The notes beneath the pieces are model-generated. The model was given only the letters and a program-made list of their open reading frames with translations. It searched no databases and was not told the origin of the DNA. This document shows positions 12,786 through 27,117 of a stretch of 64,000 bases of DNA, piece after piece. This stretch comes from Dryas octopetala (taxonomy: Eukaryota > Streptophyta > Magnoliopsida > Rosales > Rosaceae), in assembly GCA_963921425.1 (NCBI GenBank), contig OY992832.1, positions 27,989,489-28,053,488 of the forward strand, in the 5' to 3' direction. Within the stretch, counting starts at the first letter, position 1, and every line of letters starts with the position of its first letter. The position numbers were made by a program, and so were the translations under genes.

Positions 12786-12793
12786 TATAAATA
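12786..12793 (+). promoter_or_regulatory. TATA box of the GASA gene
   Basis: TATAAATA lies 91 bases before the start codon. It is followed about 30 bp later by a CT-rich leader, as expected for a plant core promoter. Confidence 0.7.
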
Positions 12794-12876
12794 CCACCAC
12801 CTTCCTCCATATATAACTACTCCACACAACTCTCTCAGTCTCTGATCTCTCTCACTCTCTTTGATTGTCTTTTTCC

Positions 12877-14775
<1,899 letters not shown>

Positions 14776-15474
14776 ATCTTTAATCAATCCCAACTTCGAT
14801 CCAGCTGCATTAATATTCTTTTTCTTATTTCTCATGCTACATAAAAATTTATATTGTTCCTCATTAAAAGAAAAATTATATTGTACTTAGTCAAGCTTTC
14901 TTAATATGCAATGGCCTTGGACCCTAATATGATACTTCTCCACCTTAAAGAAGGTCAAGGTTTGGGGTTCAACTTATGTAGTTATGTGATCAAGATTGTT
15001 TTATCATTTGGCAATATGCAATTTTATGCATGTCTAGCTATCTGCTACGTGTATCAATCTAGAACCAATTATAACTGAGAAAACATTTATTATCATTAAT
15101 ACAATTTAGCGGAATCACAAATTCAAACTTGTATCGATCAATAATGTGATGTTTTGGAAAATTTCTCAAATTTATTTTGGAGATACTAAAATTTTTGGGA
15201 GATAACAAAATTTTTTATAGTTTTTCTAGAATTTTTCCAAAATTATTTTATGGAACATTAGGAAATTATCTCTTTGGTTTTAGATTTACAGAATGACGTA
15301 CGGAAATCATATGATCAAAGTGGGACAATGGTTAAAGAGAACCCATTGCCACAAACCCAAAAGTAATTCAACTTCTTGAATCGAGGTTCTAGAGAGACAT
15401 TATGATTTTTCAAAGTTGGACGAGAATAAATGAGTATTTGATATTTCCAAAATTAAATAGAAATAATCAAAGTG
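14776..15474. other. GASA 3' region and intergenic DNA
   Basis: This stretch holds the likely 3' UTR of the GASA gene (AT-rich, ATTAAAAG-type signal near 14,862). No gene follows up to the start of the duplicated block at 15,475. Confidence 0.5.
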
Positions 15475-15627
15475 AAAATTTGAATTACATAGATCAAAAG
15501 TGTCATTTGGCCTTTGACAAATGGTTGGTTAAAATAGGATAACTCCCCAGATGAATGAGTCAATAAGATGCGAGTGTTGACTACACTAAAGTGAAAAAAT
15601 CATTCAATTTTGGGGCATATCATATGG

Positions 15628-17455
15628 GAGAGCAAGGAGTGAAATTTCAAAAATTTCGGCAAAATTTCAAAAATTTCATCGAAATTTTCGTTTTTTGGGG
15701 TCCCGAAATTTTATACCATATCCGTTAATTTTTGTTAACTTTTCGGCGAAATTTCGGCCAAAATTTCGAAGCAGGCTCACGTTTATTTTTGTAAACTGTC
15801 AACGAAATTTGGCTAAATTTTGACGAAATTTGGCGAAATTTCGTTGAAATTTGGCTACTATACACTCAGATCTGCATCTGCCCAGCCCTATTTCCTTCCA
15901 TTTTCATCTTTCAGATCTCTCTCTATCTCTCTCTCTGTCTTCTCCCCCTACGCAACACCTTTCTTTCTCTCTTTTCTTGTTCTCTGTCATCTCTTTCTCT
16001 CTGGCTTCTCCCCCTGCAACAGAACTGGCGCGCACCCAGTTGCCTCCGGCCTTCGGCGTGACCCCCTGCCTCCTCCCCCATCGTGGCCTTCGGCGTGACC
16101 CCCTACATCCTCCCCCATCGTGACCCCCTTGCCCTGCAAGCTAGGCTGCAAGTCTGCAACCAAATAGTCAAATACAGATAACCCTTATACTTCTCCACTT
16201 GTTAGTAGCAGTACTTGCATAGTTGCGTGAACTAATATATTCTAAAATCAAAATATCTAATATGACTTTTTAACTTTGCATATTGGATATTTGTGGTTCA
16301 CAGTTCACAGTTCACGCATCTAAAATCTAATATATTCTTAAAAACAAAATATCTAATATGACTTTTTTAACTTTGCATATTGGATATTTTCCAAATATAT
16401 AAAAAAATCATTTCTTCTGAAAATTGATTTTTTTTTTTTTTATCTAGCTGGAATTATGGCCGACTTGATTTATTTTTGGTTTTTTTTCACACATTTTTAA
16501 TTTTTAATTATGTTTTAGAAAGTGTAAGCCTTTTAACAATTTAACATAAACGCTTTAATAATCTACACAATTGTTGGTATCAATATCCATTTGACTTGAT
16601 GTTGGTACAATGGTATATGCCTTTTACAAATGTACACAATTCACAACTGTACAACCATGTTCATAATTTTTAAAATAATTTAAAAAATATAAAAATTCTA
16701 CTTACTGCTTTACTGGTACTCCACCGAAAACACAAACAACATGCACCACTTAAATGAGGTCTTGAGTGTCACTTTATACAACAAAGTGATCAGTCAATCT
16801 AAGAACACACTTTTAATTGTTTGATTGTTTCAATTTTTTTTTTTTTTTGTCAAGAATTGTTTATACAATTATACTTATTAATTATATACCTCTTTATATT
16901 CTATTCTAATGTCAATAACTCAGTACTTAGTTATATATGGCTATATATATAATATATGTGTAAGTGTGTAACAAACTAACAATTACCAATGATACATGAT
17001 ATACTCATATACATCATACATGCAGTGAGTATATGAATCAAAATTAAGTGTATGAGTGTATCCATGTTATAAATTATAATATTTTGGTATCGGCTTTTAT
17101 TTTGCATATAAAACTTTGGAGACTGAGTGGTACTGCTATTATGGCCCATATGAGGTGTTATTTATATAATTATTAATTAGTGACTTAATTTTTTAACAAT
17201 ATTTACTTCCAGCGCGCATTATATTCATCTTATATCACATGAAACTTACTATATAATTTGATTTCTTCAATGTTTTTTATCAATATAGTAAATAATATGT
17301 TAAATAAGTATATAGTCAAGTTTCATTCAAAATTTCCGTATTTTGATAATAATTTCCGTCATTTTTGTCTAATTTTGTCGAAATCGAAATTTCCGCGAAA
17401 ATTTCCATCGAAATTTCTATCGAAAATTTCCTCGAAACCAAAATTTTACTCCTTG
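15628..17455. mobile_element. Non-autonomous DNA transposon inserted in copy A only
   Basis: The ends carry the inverted repeat GCAAGGAGT...ACTCCTTGC, followed inward by dense subterminal repeats of the type GAAATTTCG in both orientations (about 200 bp at each end). CATATGG flanks the element on both sides (15621-15627 and 17456-17462). The paralogous site in copy B near 27,316 is empty and has a single CATATGG. The outermost left bases GAGA have no mirror on the right, so the exact ends could shift by a few bases. No transposase frame is present. The interior holds a CT-rich segment near 15,890-16,120 that may be captured DNA. The 7-bp duplication does not decide between hAT-like and Mutator-like families. 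Confidence 0.8.
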
Positions 17456-18105
17456 CATATGGCCATTCAGCCTTCTTAATCTTGTCCCCTCTACTTTTTC
17501 ATCTTTTGTCATTTTGCATTTCTTTTTGTTTTTATAATGTGAAATTATTGCACACTTTCATCAAATCTTTTTCAATTAAGTGACATCCTCCTTGCATTAT
17601 TGATGCAACATGTCTAATTGAGCTTCAAGAGGCCTATCATCTCTTAATTATGTGCTTCCGCAAAATACCCATACAGACACGTAAGTTTACTTTGCCCAAA
17701 AATAATCAAAGCTAAAATATCTTCAGTTTTTCTTGACTAGTTAAGTAGAGCGTGCCTAAAAAATCTTGATTCGGAGGAAATTCGAGAGTTTTGAAAGGAT
17801 ATTAAAAAAAAAAAAATTCTCTTATAAACATGTAAAAATATTAAACATAAAAAGTAAGCAAATAATTTATTTGATTGCAAAACACTTAATAAAACGTTAG
17901 AATCCAACAACTTATATATATATATACACACACACTACTTCAATGTTTGAATTTTTTTAAAAGCTCAAAAATAAAAATAGTCTGATAGGTCAGTTCACTT
18001 TAATAAAAACGATCGCTTGGTACTAAATTCAAACTTATGTCACTTTCCTTTCGTATTTACAATATTGTTGTTGTTGTTGTTGGACAATGACTATGCTCAC
18101 CGTGC

Positions 18106-19300
18106 TGTAACAATCCGACCCAAATTTCACTAGAAATTTAAAATTTTATTTGTTGTGGACTTAAGAAGGACAAATGAAAATTAAGTTGTGGAACTCAGAA
18201 AAAAGTTATTCTAAATCAATTTGGAGACAAATATGAATGTTTGGAGATTACTAGAAATTTATTTGAGGTTGTAATGATTTATGATGATTTAATTGAAGTC
18301 ATTAAGGTTTTATTGAAATTTTTGAGATTTATTTGGAAGTATCTAAATTAAAGTGAATAAAGTTTATGAACTCAAAGTTTAATTTCGAGCTGTTAGAAAA
18401 AAAAAAAAATAGTACAAGACGAGTGAAGCCCATGGGAGTTTACGGAACATTTTTCGGACTTCAGATCCATAGTTGGTAAATTATTTAAGAACATGGACGT
18501 TATGCCCTCAAGAGAAAAGTTGGGTTTCTAATGGGAATTAATTGAGAGGTATCTTTTAAAATTATGAAATTAACATGGTTAAATTGAGTTTGAACGTACG
18601 AACGCGTAGGCGAAAACGGATCTTAAATCGGAGTAAGCCATTTTAAGCTACACACGTGGCTACAAAACTTGGGACAAAGGAAATGCCTTACTATAAAGGG
18701 AGCTCACAAGGACACTTCAAGGCATCATCCCCTCTCCAATACACACAACCCCAAAAACTCACAACAATGTGAATCTCCCAGCAAGCTTTTGCTCTCAATT
18801 TGGTCTAGTGGCATTTTGTTTCTCAAAGCTCTCTTTATTTTCATTTGCATAGTCTTGTAAGCCCTTTTTTAATTTTATTTCTTTATGCTTATACAATTTC
18901 CTTGTATTTTGAGTTTTTTCAAGAACACCATCTTGTTCTTTGAATTTATTTTAAGGTTAATTTCCATTAAGCTCTCTTTTAAATTCATGTTGCTCTTTAT
19001 ATACATTTTTTGTTTTTCATGTGCAAAGTCATAGTCAATCTAGGCAAGAAAAGAACATAGATATGTTTTTTCCATTCATTTCCTAGCGTATAATAGTTTT
19101 TAGAAATTAGATCTTTAATTTGGCGCATTACATTTTTTTTTAATTTTGTATTAAATATTTTTTTTTTAATCGACTATTCCAAGCCTATTAATGGCACGCC
19201 CGCATCCACGCCCGCCAAATGTTGGAAACATCGTCATCACACGCGGCAAAACGTGTTTTGATTAGACGCTCGGCCCACCACGTAACTCAGGATTTTTGTG
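18106..19300 (+). mobile_element. LTR remnant in copy A
   Basis: The segment begins TGTAACAATCCGACCC, a typical LTR start. It contains a promoter-like TATAAAG at 18692-18698 followed by a CA-rich leader. A motif GAACGCGTAGGCGAAAACGG near 18,598 is close to one in the LTR-like sequence at 1244-6181. The right end could not be fixed. The same remnant is in copy B from 27,946, so it predates the duplication. Confidence 0.5.
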
Positions 19301-19984
19301 TTGAAACAATAAGCTTATTTATATTAAGGGTGTAGAAACTGTGGAGGTTTATAAAAGAGTTTCTTCTACAAAACAAAAGTGAGGGACTGACAAAGCACAT
19401 ATACCTTTACTTTTACCATGGAAATAAGAGTCTGCTGCCTTTTTAAAAAGTGGTATATATTATCCATCATCCCGTGAATGTAGTTTGTAAGTTTGCATAT
19501 TTGTCTTCTTGTTATATTTCCACCAATGTGTCTTTCGACTCTTTCCTTTTGACCCATTTTTTAATTTCCTACTGTGTAATGGCTATTATCTTTTATTTCC
19601 TTTTGACCCCATGTGTAATTGCATATTATCTTTCATTCCCATTACAGCATTACTAATGGGAATGACTAGCTAAGTAATTTAACTATTTAAGTATTCCTGG
19701 CAAACGAATAATAATAATTTAAGGGTTAATTGGATATTAACCCGTCAAACTCTTATTTTAAATTCTCTAGCTAACCCATTGACTTTTTAGTTCATAAATG
19801 AGGTCTAATTTCAAAAATTACAGCCATGATTAAAACACACCTTAATCCATTTTATAATTACAAAGTCTGCCATTGTCATTAATAAGAATAAATTAAATTA
19901 AATTCATAAATTGATTTTCTTAATTAAATGTAATCAATCTATTCATAATTAATTTCAATCAACATAGGAAAAACATTTTGTATG

Positions 19985-20280
19985 TACATAAAATTCTTGT
20001 AGGTATATAAAATAACATGAAAAAAAAAAAGTAAGTGCATAAAATTAACAACCTACAAAAATAGTAAGTGCACAATACAAACACGAAAAAAACTAATAAG
20101 TGCACAAAATAAACACGTAAAAAACCAGTAGGTGCACAAAATAAACACACACAAAAGTCAGTAGGTAGACAAAATAAATACGATTAACCCCAAAAAAAAA
20201 AAGACAAAATAAATACGAAAAAAAAAAACTAGTAGGTGCACATAATAAACTTAGTAGGTGCACAACATAAAATGTTCAAA
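19985..20280. repeat. A-rich minisatellite, copy A (about 7 units of about 30 bp)
   Basis: Units are built on AGTAGGTGCACAAAATAAAC with an A-rich tail and tolerate indels. Copy B (29,820-30,050) has fewer units: a stretch around 20,180-20,260 in copy A is missing there. The antisense frames over these arrays, rich in CTYFF, are repeat translations and not genes. Confidence 0.8.
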
Positions 20281-21096
20281 GTTGAAACACGCAACAATTA
20301 TATCATTTCAATAAAAAAAACCTATAATATTTTTAATTAATGGAGATAAATAGCATTAACTACTCATAATATTATATTAATAGGGAAAATGGTATCTTAA
20401 GGAAACCACAAACTTTTAGTTTTAAATTAAGGAAAGTTGCTTATGTGGATACTAGTCAAAGGGCTAAACCTCCCAAAATAAATTATCGTGGGTTACACTT
20501 AAGAAAAAATCTATTATAGATGGTTTATCCTAATTTACTATTTAAGTAAATCTAAACAGTTTATTTTCATCTATACAAAACATATTATAACATATCCTTC
20601 AAAATTGTAAATATTTATTTTATTAATAACATTGTAGTTCACAAGTTTGGCAGTTGGTGGGCAGCCTAGTTGGAAGGGTCATCGAATTTGCTTCTCCCTC
20701 CCCTGAATAAAAAAAAAAAAAACATTGTAGTTCACAGTCACTTTAATTTCACTTGTTAGATCAGATCTTTATTCATGCATATGATGGATGGATGATAAGG
20801 TAGCCATACGAAAAGTTGGATCCCAAATTTTTTTTTTTTTTTGGTTACAAGGGAGGAATTCAAACTCTAACCTTTAGAAGTAAAGTTGGAATCCAAATAT
20901 GACCACATAAATTATTTCTTCAAAATTTAATTTCAGAAGTTGGTCATACTTATCACTTATGTGAGCAACCTTTAATTTCGTGTCTTATATGCTTATATCA
21001 AATTCAAAAGGTTAAAGAATAAAGAAAGAAAATGTAGCTATATCATATCCTAATATCAAGTTGGAGTAGTCTTGTCACTTTTGCCTCAGAATTCAA

Positions 21097-21104
21097 TATA
21101 TAAG
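21097..21104 (+). promoter_or_regulatory. TATA box of BURP gene A
   Basis: TATATAAG lies 78 bases before the start codon and is conserved in copy B. Confidence 0.7.
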
Positions 21105-21174
21105 CACACACTCCCTTTCATTTCATTTCTCACCTTTTCACTTAATTATCGATCTATTCTTAGAGTTCACAAGA

Positions 21175-23231
21175 ATGGACTACTTTCTTCACAATTCCCT
21201 TTGCTCCTTTTTCTATGTAAGTGTTCATAAGAAATTTTTGGCTGGGAGTGTTAATTTGTGTAGGAATATATGATCCACTGCTTGGTTTCTTTTTTATTTA
21301 TTTTCACTTGATTTTTAATTATACTCGTGCATTATAAAATTTAAGAGTGTGCGATTTCCAAGCAATCCTCCAAGTAAAACCTAAGTATTCTTAAATTTTG
21401 TGGCAGGTGGCATTAGTACTAGTGGTGGGAAGCTATGCTTCTAATAATGGTGTATCCTGGGGGTCTTACTGGCAGTCAGCTTTGCCAAACACTCCAATGT
21501 CCAAAGCTGTACAGCAACTTTTGCACCCGGGTTAGTATGTCTTTTAAATACAAACCCCTTTCTACATTCATCAGAGTTTGCAGCTTGTTAATTAAGGAAT
21601 TAATTTATATATACCACACAAGCTTGAGCTTGGTAGTTTAATATATATATATATATAGGCTCCTTCTATTGAGGTATACCTCAACTTATTTAAGTTGAGG
21701 TATACCCTATTAGGGTACACGAGTCGTTTTGTGTCGATCCAAACCATTCATTTTTTACATCTCCATTGATAGATCATCTTTGCAAAAAATTAGCCAAATA
21801 TATGAGGCATAGTGTATTATTTCTAGCTTAGTATATTATACATATATATATATAGATATATTAATGCAGGCTAGGCTCATAGTCATTGAAGTTCTTAATG
21901 GTAAATTTCGGCTATGGTATATGACAAGCAATAGATCAGATTTCATGTGTGTGTATGTGAATCAAATATATACCTGTAGCTAGAAATAAATCTCGAGGGA
22001 AAATATTCCATTTCATGCTGTAAGTAACTAAAATCATGAGGAACTGTACTGGCTGTACTGGCGGTTCTTCAATGATCGATCTCAATAATCTATACATATG
22101 CTAGAAAGGGGTTTATATCAGATTTCTAGCATGCATCTGTACTTTTGATAGAACCCATTAGACAACTTTAAAAAATCACTACTGCTCTCACAAAATTCTG
22201 ATACGACAGTATCTTATTTATTCAATTCTAAACTTAGTCTAAATCTTAAATATCTCAACTAAGTAAAATACTGACCATGTGTACCGATACATCTTTTGTT
22301 GATTCTATCATTATTGTTCTGAAAATTGATGAAACTAGTAAAACAACCTCTCTACACAAAGAATTAACCCAATAAAGAAGTCTTGCTTCTTACTTAACAA
22401 GCTTAATTTTCTACAATATATGATTTATATGTAAACCTCTTCAAATGATTATTGTTTGTTGCTGATACAGAGAACTCGATAGAAGGCAAAAGCACATACA
22501 CTGGGGTCATCAACAAGGATGCTAGAAATCCAATAGATGTCAGGATCACCTATGCCAAGGCAGCCTCGGGAAAAATCCAAGTTGAGCCAAGCGTTACTAC
22601 TTTCTTCTTAGAGAAGGATCTGCATTGGGGCAAAAAAATGACATTGCACTTCCCTAAAACCACCAACAAGGCCAATCTTTTGCCTCGTCAAGTTGCAAAC
22701 TCCATACCCTTTTCAAGCCTCAAGATACCGGAAATCCTCAACCGCTTTGCAGTGAAACCCGAATCCCCGGAAGCAGAAATAATGAAACAAACAATCAAAG
22801 ACTGCGAGGAACCAAGCAACAAAGGGGAAGACAAGTTGTGTGCAACATCCTTAGAATCGTTGATAGATTTCAGCGTTTCGAAGCTTGGGAAACACGTTGA
22901 GGTGTATACAACAAAGGTGGAAAAGGAAAACAAGCAGGAATATAGGATTGAAAGGGGAGTGCAGAGGATTGGAGACAGGTCTGTGGTGTGTCACAAGCAG
23001 AATTATGTGTATGCTGTGTTTTACTGTCATGAACTCCATTCCACAAGGGCTTACAAGGTTCCTTTGGTCGGTGTTGATGGAGCAAAAGCTGAGGCAGTGG
23101 CTGTTTGCCACACTGATACAAGAAATTGGAACAATAAGCATTTTGCTTTCCAAGTCCTCAAAATAAAGCCTGGGACCGCCCCTATATGCCACTTCCTGTC
23201 TAGTGGCAGCCTTGTCTGGGTTCCAAAATAG
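21175..23231 (+). CDS. BURP-domain secreted protein, copy A
   Basis: Exons 21175-21216, 21407-21530 and 22471-23231 join in phase through GT-AG introns to 308 residues. Residues 1 to about 25 form a signal peptide (MDYFLHNSLC, FFYVALVLVVGSYAS). A short segment with PMSKAVQQLLHP follows, then a variable linker, then the BURP domain over the last 220 residues. The domain shows the diagnostic four CH pairs with 10, 25 and 25 residues between them, and it ends LVWVPK. Family members act in the wall or apoplast (RD22, USP, BNM2, PG1-beta types) and often respond to stress or development. Absence of long tandem repeats before the domain fits a USP/BNM2-like rather than a PG1-beta-like protein (inference). 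Compared with copy B, a 27-bp in-frame segment at 22524-22550 replaces an unrelated 57-bp segment. The gene appears intact. Confidence 0.92.
21673..21706. repeat. Perfect palindrome in BURP intron 2
   Basis: Two 16-bp arms (GGTATACCTCAACTTA and its complement) are separated by 2 bases. The counterpart in copy B near 31,444 has lost perfect symmetry by two substitutions. It probably marks the end of a small AT-rich mobile element. Confidence 0.85.
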
Positions 23232-23375
23232 GAAAATGTAGAAAGGGGTTAAGACCATGTTGATCACAAATATATAGTTTGTGTCAAACAACATAAATCA
23301 GTGTATTATATATATGTATTATTTATGTGTGTTAACGTTTGATGTAGCTAAGCTTGGATAGTGTGTAATATGTAG

Positions 23376-24840
23376 AATAAAATTTCGACCATGTGTTAAC
23401 GTTTGTTATCGGACCGTGTTGCCATCCAAAGGCATTTCGGTCTTTTTACGTGATTACACGGTGAGTGAAACTTATCGTATTGTAATATAAAGTACCGTTA
23501 GTGAATTGTCTGTTTTGTGTGTTTGTTGTTATATATTAGAAAAGGCTAAGTGTAGGATTTTGATCATGAGAATGAATTGACGATGATTTGAGGCTAAGGG
23601 ATTAATTGGGAATTATAGAGATGCCCTGAGAATAATTGCTGATTTAGATGAGAAATGTCTATTATCGAGGTTATTGATTGATGATTAGGCAATCATTCGG
23701 CCAGAATGATCAAATCAATTTTTGTGGAAGTATTGGTATGATTTGAGGATTTTTATTTATATCTTGGTATTATTATGGTTTATATTGATTATAGAGAGAA
23801 TAAGAAATGTTGGTTTAATTGATTGGGAAACTGGGATTGTTATTTAAGGAAGATGTGAAGTCTTGATGTTGGTTTGAGTGGTGTCGACCAGATTGGAAAA
23901 TTTTATGGAAAACAAAAACTTAGATCCCGTTCGATTATGAGCGCATATCGATTATTATATATCTTTACTTGAAATTCGTATATCTAATTTCTGAAATTAT
24001 TAAAGTAGGCATGTTTTTTATATTAGGTCGATATAGCTTCATCTCTCGGCTATTCTAGTGACAAACAAGTGAGGAGTCATGAGTAGGAATCAATTTTGGA
24101 AAGGATTCGGCGTAGCTCGGAATAAACTGTGAGTGGACTTCGTTTAATAAATGTTTTATGCAATTTATGATTTATTTATTGAAACAAAGTTATTTAGTTA
24201 TTGCATGCTAAATTAACTGAGGGATTTAAACAAAATAGTGCCGTTTATCCATTTTGAAAAGAGGAAAATAAAAATGATTTACTATTATTGTTTGAAAGCT
24301 TAAATTTATGATTAACTAGCTTGGTATTTTCGATTAATGATTTATAAGATGTTTTGAGATCCGTTGGATTGCATAAGTTTGAAAATCATTTGTTAATTAA
24401 ATATTTTGATATGGATAAATGATGAGTTTAGGATTACATTACATGATTTTCATATGAATAAACGAGCAGTTTTACAAATGGTTTTCAATGTTTTTTTTAA
24501 GTCTATTTTTGTCCACTCACGGAGATTATTCTCAAGTTTTATTTTTTTTTTTTTACGTTTCTCCCAGGTTTTAGAGATCGTTGAGGTCGGACCGCACCAC
24601 ATTGACGTATCAGTTTTTTCCCACCATTTGTTCGTCAACATTGTTGGCATAATATTCTTGTCATATTTGATTATATATATTTGATGTTGCAAAAAAAATT
24701 CTATTTAGTTATGCTCTGTTTAAATTCAGATATAAATTCTGGATTACAGTGGAGGTTAGCAAGCCTAACACCCGGTTGGTGTTGGACTCTATAGGATCAC
24801 TCCGGGTTCCAGTGTGGAATCTGGGGATGGTGTTGTCAAT
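23376..24840 (+). mobile_element. LTR remnant between the duplicated blocks
   Basis: No coding frame is supportable. The sequence has the texture of a gypsy-type LTR: GAGTGGACTTCGTTTAATAA near 24,130, then TCGGACCGCACCACATTGAC near 24,590, and a G-rich end with ACTCCGGGTTCCAGTGTGG near 24,800. Left and right ends are not defined. It is absent from the region following copy B, so it lies outside the duplicated unit. Confidence 0.4.
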
Positions 24841-24845
24841 ACCCC

Positions 24846-27117
24846 ACTGGTCAAAAAGGTTACAAAGTCTATGATTTGGAGACTAAGAAAGTTTTGTCAA
24901 TTGTGATGTCAAATTTCATGAAACCACTTGTCCTTTCTCTTCTATTTCAACACCAACCCATCCTAATTTTGTGTTGCCCCCACTTTCCCATGACGTATTG
25001 ACAGCTGGCCACCTCCACCACCCATCTCCACTGATACTCCTTCTCCACAACCTCCTCCAACCGAGCCATTACAAGCCCACGAGCTTGCCCCAGACCATTC
25101 CATCTCACCCGACACTTCCATCAGCTCTACCTCACCCCTCTCTCCTCAAGCCGACCCTACTCCTCCAGTCGCATCCACTCCACCTTCACCAACACCTTTA
25201 GCACAACCTTTACCAACACCTTCTGACCCACCAGCTACTTCCATGCCCCCTTGCGACAGTCCACTCGTCCTACGCAACCCCAGACTTGGCATCGAGACTA
25301 CCACATGTCCAACCAAGTCAATCACTCCACCTCGGCGCCTCATTCCTCCAAAGGTACTCGCCATCCTCTTTGCCATTTTCTTCCCTACTCTTGTATCTCT
25401 TCTGCCCATTGTGCTTTTCTCGCTAACATTACAGGTCACACCGAGCCTACATCCTATGATTGGGCTATCCTTGATCTAAATTGGCAATAAGCCATGAATG
25501 CATAATTAGAGGCACTGCGGCACAATCACACATGGAGTTTGGTTCCTCTGCCCATTGGTCATAAGCCTATCGGCTGCAAGTGGGTCTACCGAATCAAATA
25601 CAAGTCTGATGGCACCATTGAGCACTACAAGGCTCATCTTGTTGCTAAGGGCTACACTCAGGTTGAGGGAGTTGATTATCATGAAACCTTTTCCCCTACC
25701 GCCAAACTCATTATCCTTCATTGTCTTCTTACTGTTATTGTTGCTGCTGCCGGCAATTGGTTCATCCACCAATTAGACGTCTAGAATGCCTTTCTTCATA
25801 GCGATTTACATGAAGTGGTTTATATGGAGCCTCCTCCTAGTCTTCGTCGACAGGGGGAGAACATTGTATGTCGGCTCAACAAGTCTCTCTATGGACTTAA
25901 ACAGGCATCGAGAAACTAGTTATGCTGATTATTCTCTTTTCACCAAGGCTCAAGGTACTTCATTTACTACAGTCCTTATCTATGTTGACGACATAATGCT
26001 CACAGGAAACGATTTTCAAGAAATGGAAAGCCTCAAAACATTTCTTCTCAAACGCTTTCACATCAAAGATCTCGGAGATTTGAAATATTTTTTGGGCATT
26101 TAATTCTCTTGCTCTAAGAAAGGTATTTTCATGTCTCAGAGAAAATACACACTAGATTTTTTGCAAGATTTTGGACTTCTAGGCGCACACTCAGACAAGT
26201 TTCCAATGGAACAGCATTTGAAACTCACTCCCACAAATGGAGCATTACTAAATGATCCAACTAAGTACAGAAGACTAGTTGGCAGACTAATTTATCTTAC
26301 TATCACAAGGCCTGACATAGTCTACTCGATCAGTTCGAACACTAAGTCAATTCATGCATCAGCCTCGCAAGCCTCATTGGGATGCAGCCCTACGGATCTT
26401 CAGATACATCAAGGGTACTCCAAGTCAAGGCTTGTTATTTTTTTCCACCAATAGCCTTGCATTGAAAGCCTTTTGTGATTCAGATTGGGGAAGTTGTCGT
26501 GCCATATGGAGATCAGTTACAGGATATTGTGTTTATCTTGGAAATTCTCTCATCTCATGGAAATCCAAGAAACAAACCAATGTTTCTAGATCATCAGCAT
26601 AAGCCGAATATCGAGCTATGGCTAACACATGTTTGGAGCTGACTTAGCTGCGCTAAATATTACAGGATTTAAAAGTCCCACAGATAGCTCCTGCCCCATT
26701 GTTATGTGATAATCAGGCAGCTTTGTACATTGCAGCAAATCCCGTTTTTCATGAGCGTACGAAGCACATTGAAATTGATTGTCACATATATAGTTCTGGA
26801 AAAACTACAAGCTGGAATGATTAGTCCTTCATATGAACCTACGCACTTCTAGTTGGTGGATGTATTTAAAAAGCCTTGGGGAAAGATCAATTTGAGACAC
26901 TACCCAACAAGTTGGGACTTCATGATATTCACTCTCCAACTTGAGTTAGAGTATTAAGAAATATTATTGTCTAAGTTAGTCTAGGACAAATTCCCCCAAA
27001 AGTGGATCACGGCCTCTAAGTCTTAGAAATAGGTGTGATTGAATTGTATACATATATATATGTATTGTCCTGTTTACTTTCATCATTATTCAGAAAAGAA
27101 ATATTCAGCCAATTCTC
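24846..27117 (+). mobile_element. Degenerate Ty1-copia retrotransposon (integrase end to 3' LTR)
   Basis: Translation in shifting frames gives the end of integrase (GQKGYKVYDLETKK, from about 24,852), a Pro-rich linker, and then reverse transcriptase at about 25,500-26,500. The reverse transcriptase shows [40 protein letters not shown], the catalytic YVDDIMLTG, KDLGDLKYFLGI and RLIYLTITRPDI. RNase H follows to about 26,950 with FCDSDWGSC and [10 protein letters not shown]. In-frame stops and frameshifts occur throughout (for example 25,782, 26,101 and 26,600). Gag, protease and the 5' LTR are missing. A 3' LTR of about 170 bp may run from about 26,948. The element lies directly before duplicated copy B. 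Confidence 0.88.

Larger units (their letters stand above)
15475..23375 (+). repeat. Segmental duplication, copy A
   Basis: This block is colinear with 27,169-33,175 in direct orientation. It contains the same LTR remnant, A-rich minisatellite, promoter and three-exon BURP gene. Without the transposon at 15628-17455 it is about 6.07 kb against 6.01 kb in copy B. Identity looks high by eye, clearly above 90 percent across long runs, with small indels. Homology starts at the phrase AAAATTTGAATTACATAG and fades after GTGTGTAATATGT. The two copies are about 3.8 kb apart. Confidence 0.92.

Noticed and set aside
15820..16123. Overlapping Ser/Leu/Pro-rich frames inside the transposon of copy A
   Set aside because: They are low-complexity frames from a CT-rich segment without a recognisable domain.
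19959..20150. Minus-strand frame rich in CTYFF-like residues (also 29783-30067)
   Set aside because: It is the translation of an A-rich minisatellite and changes with unit number.
20640..20725. Possible SINE fragment with poly-A end in the BURP upstream region
   Set aside because: Some resemblance to tRNA-like boxes, but A and B boxes were not convincing at proper spacing.
22851..23294. Long antisense frames over the BURP exons (also 32652-33059)
   Set aside because: They are antisense shadows of a strong coding exon, and the sense strand has the family motifs.
25786..26103. Separate gene in the copia region
   Set aside because: It carries YVDDIMLTG and YFLGI, so it is part of the broken copia reverse transcriptase.
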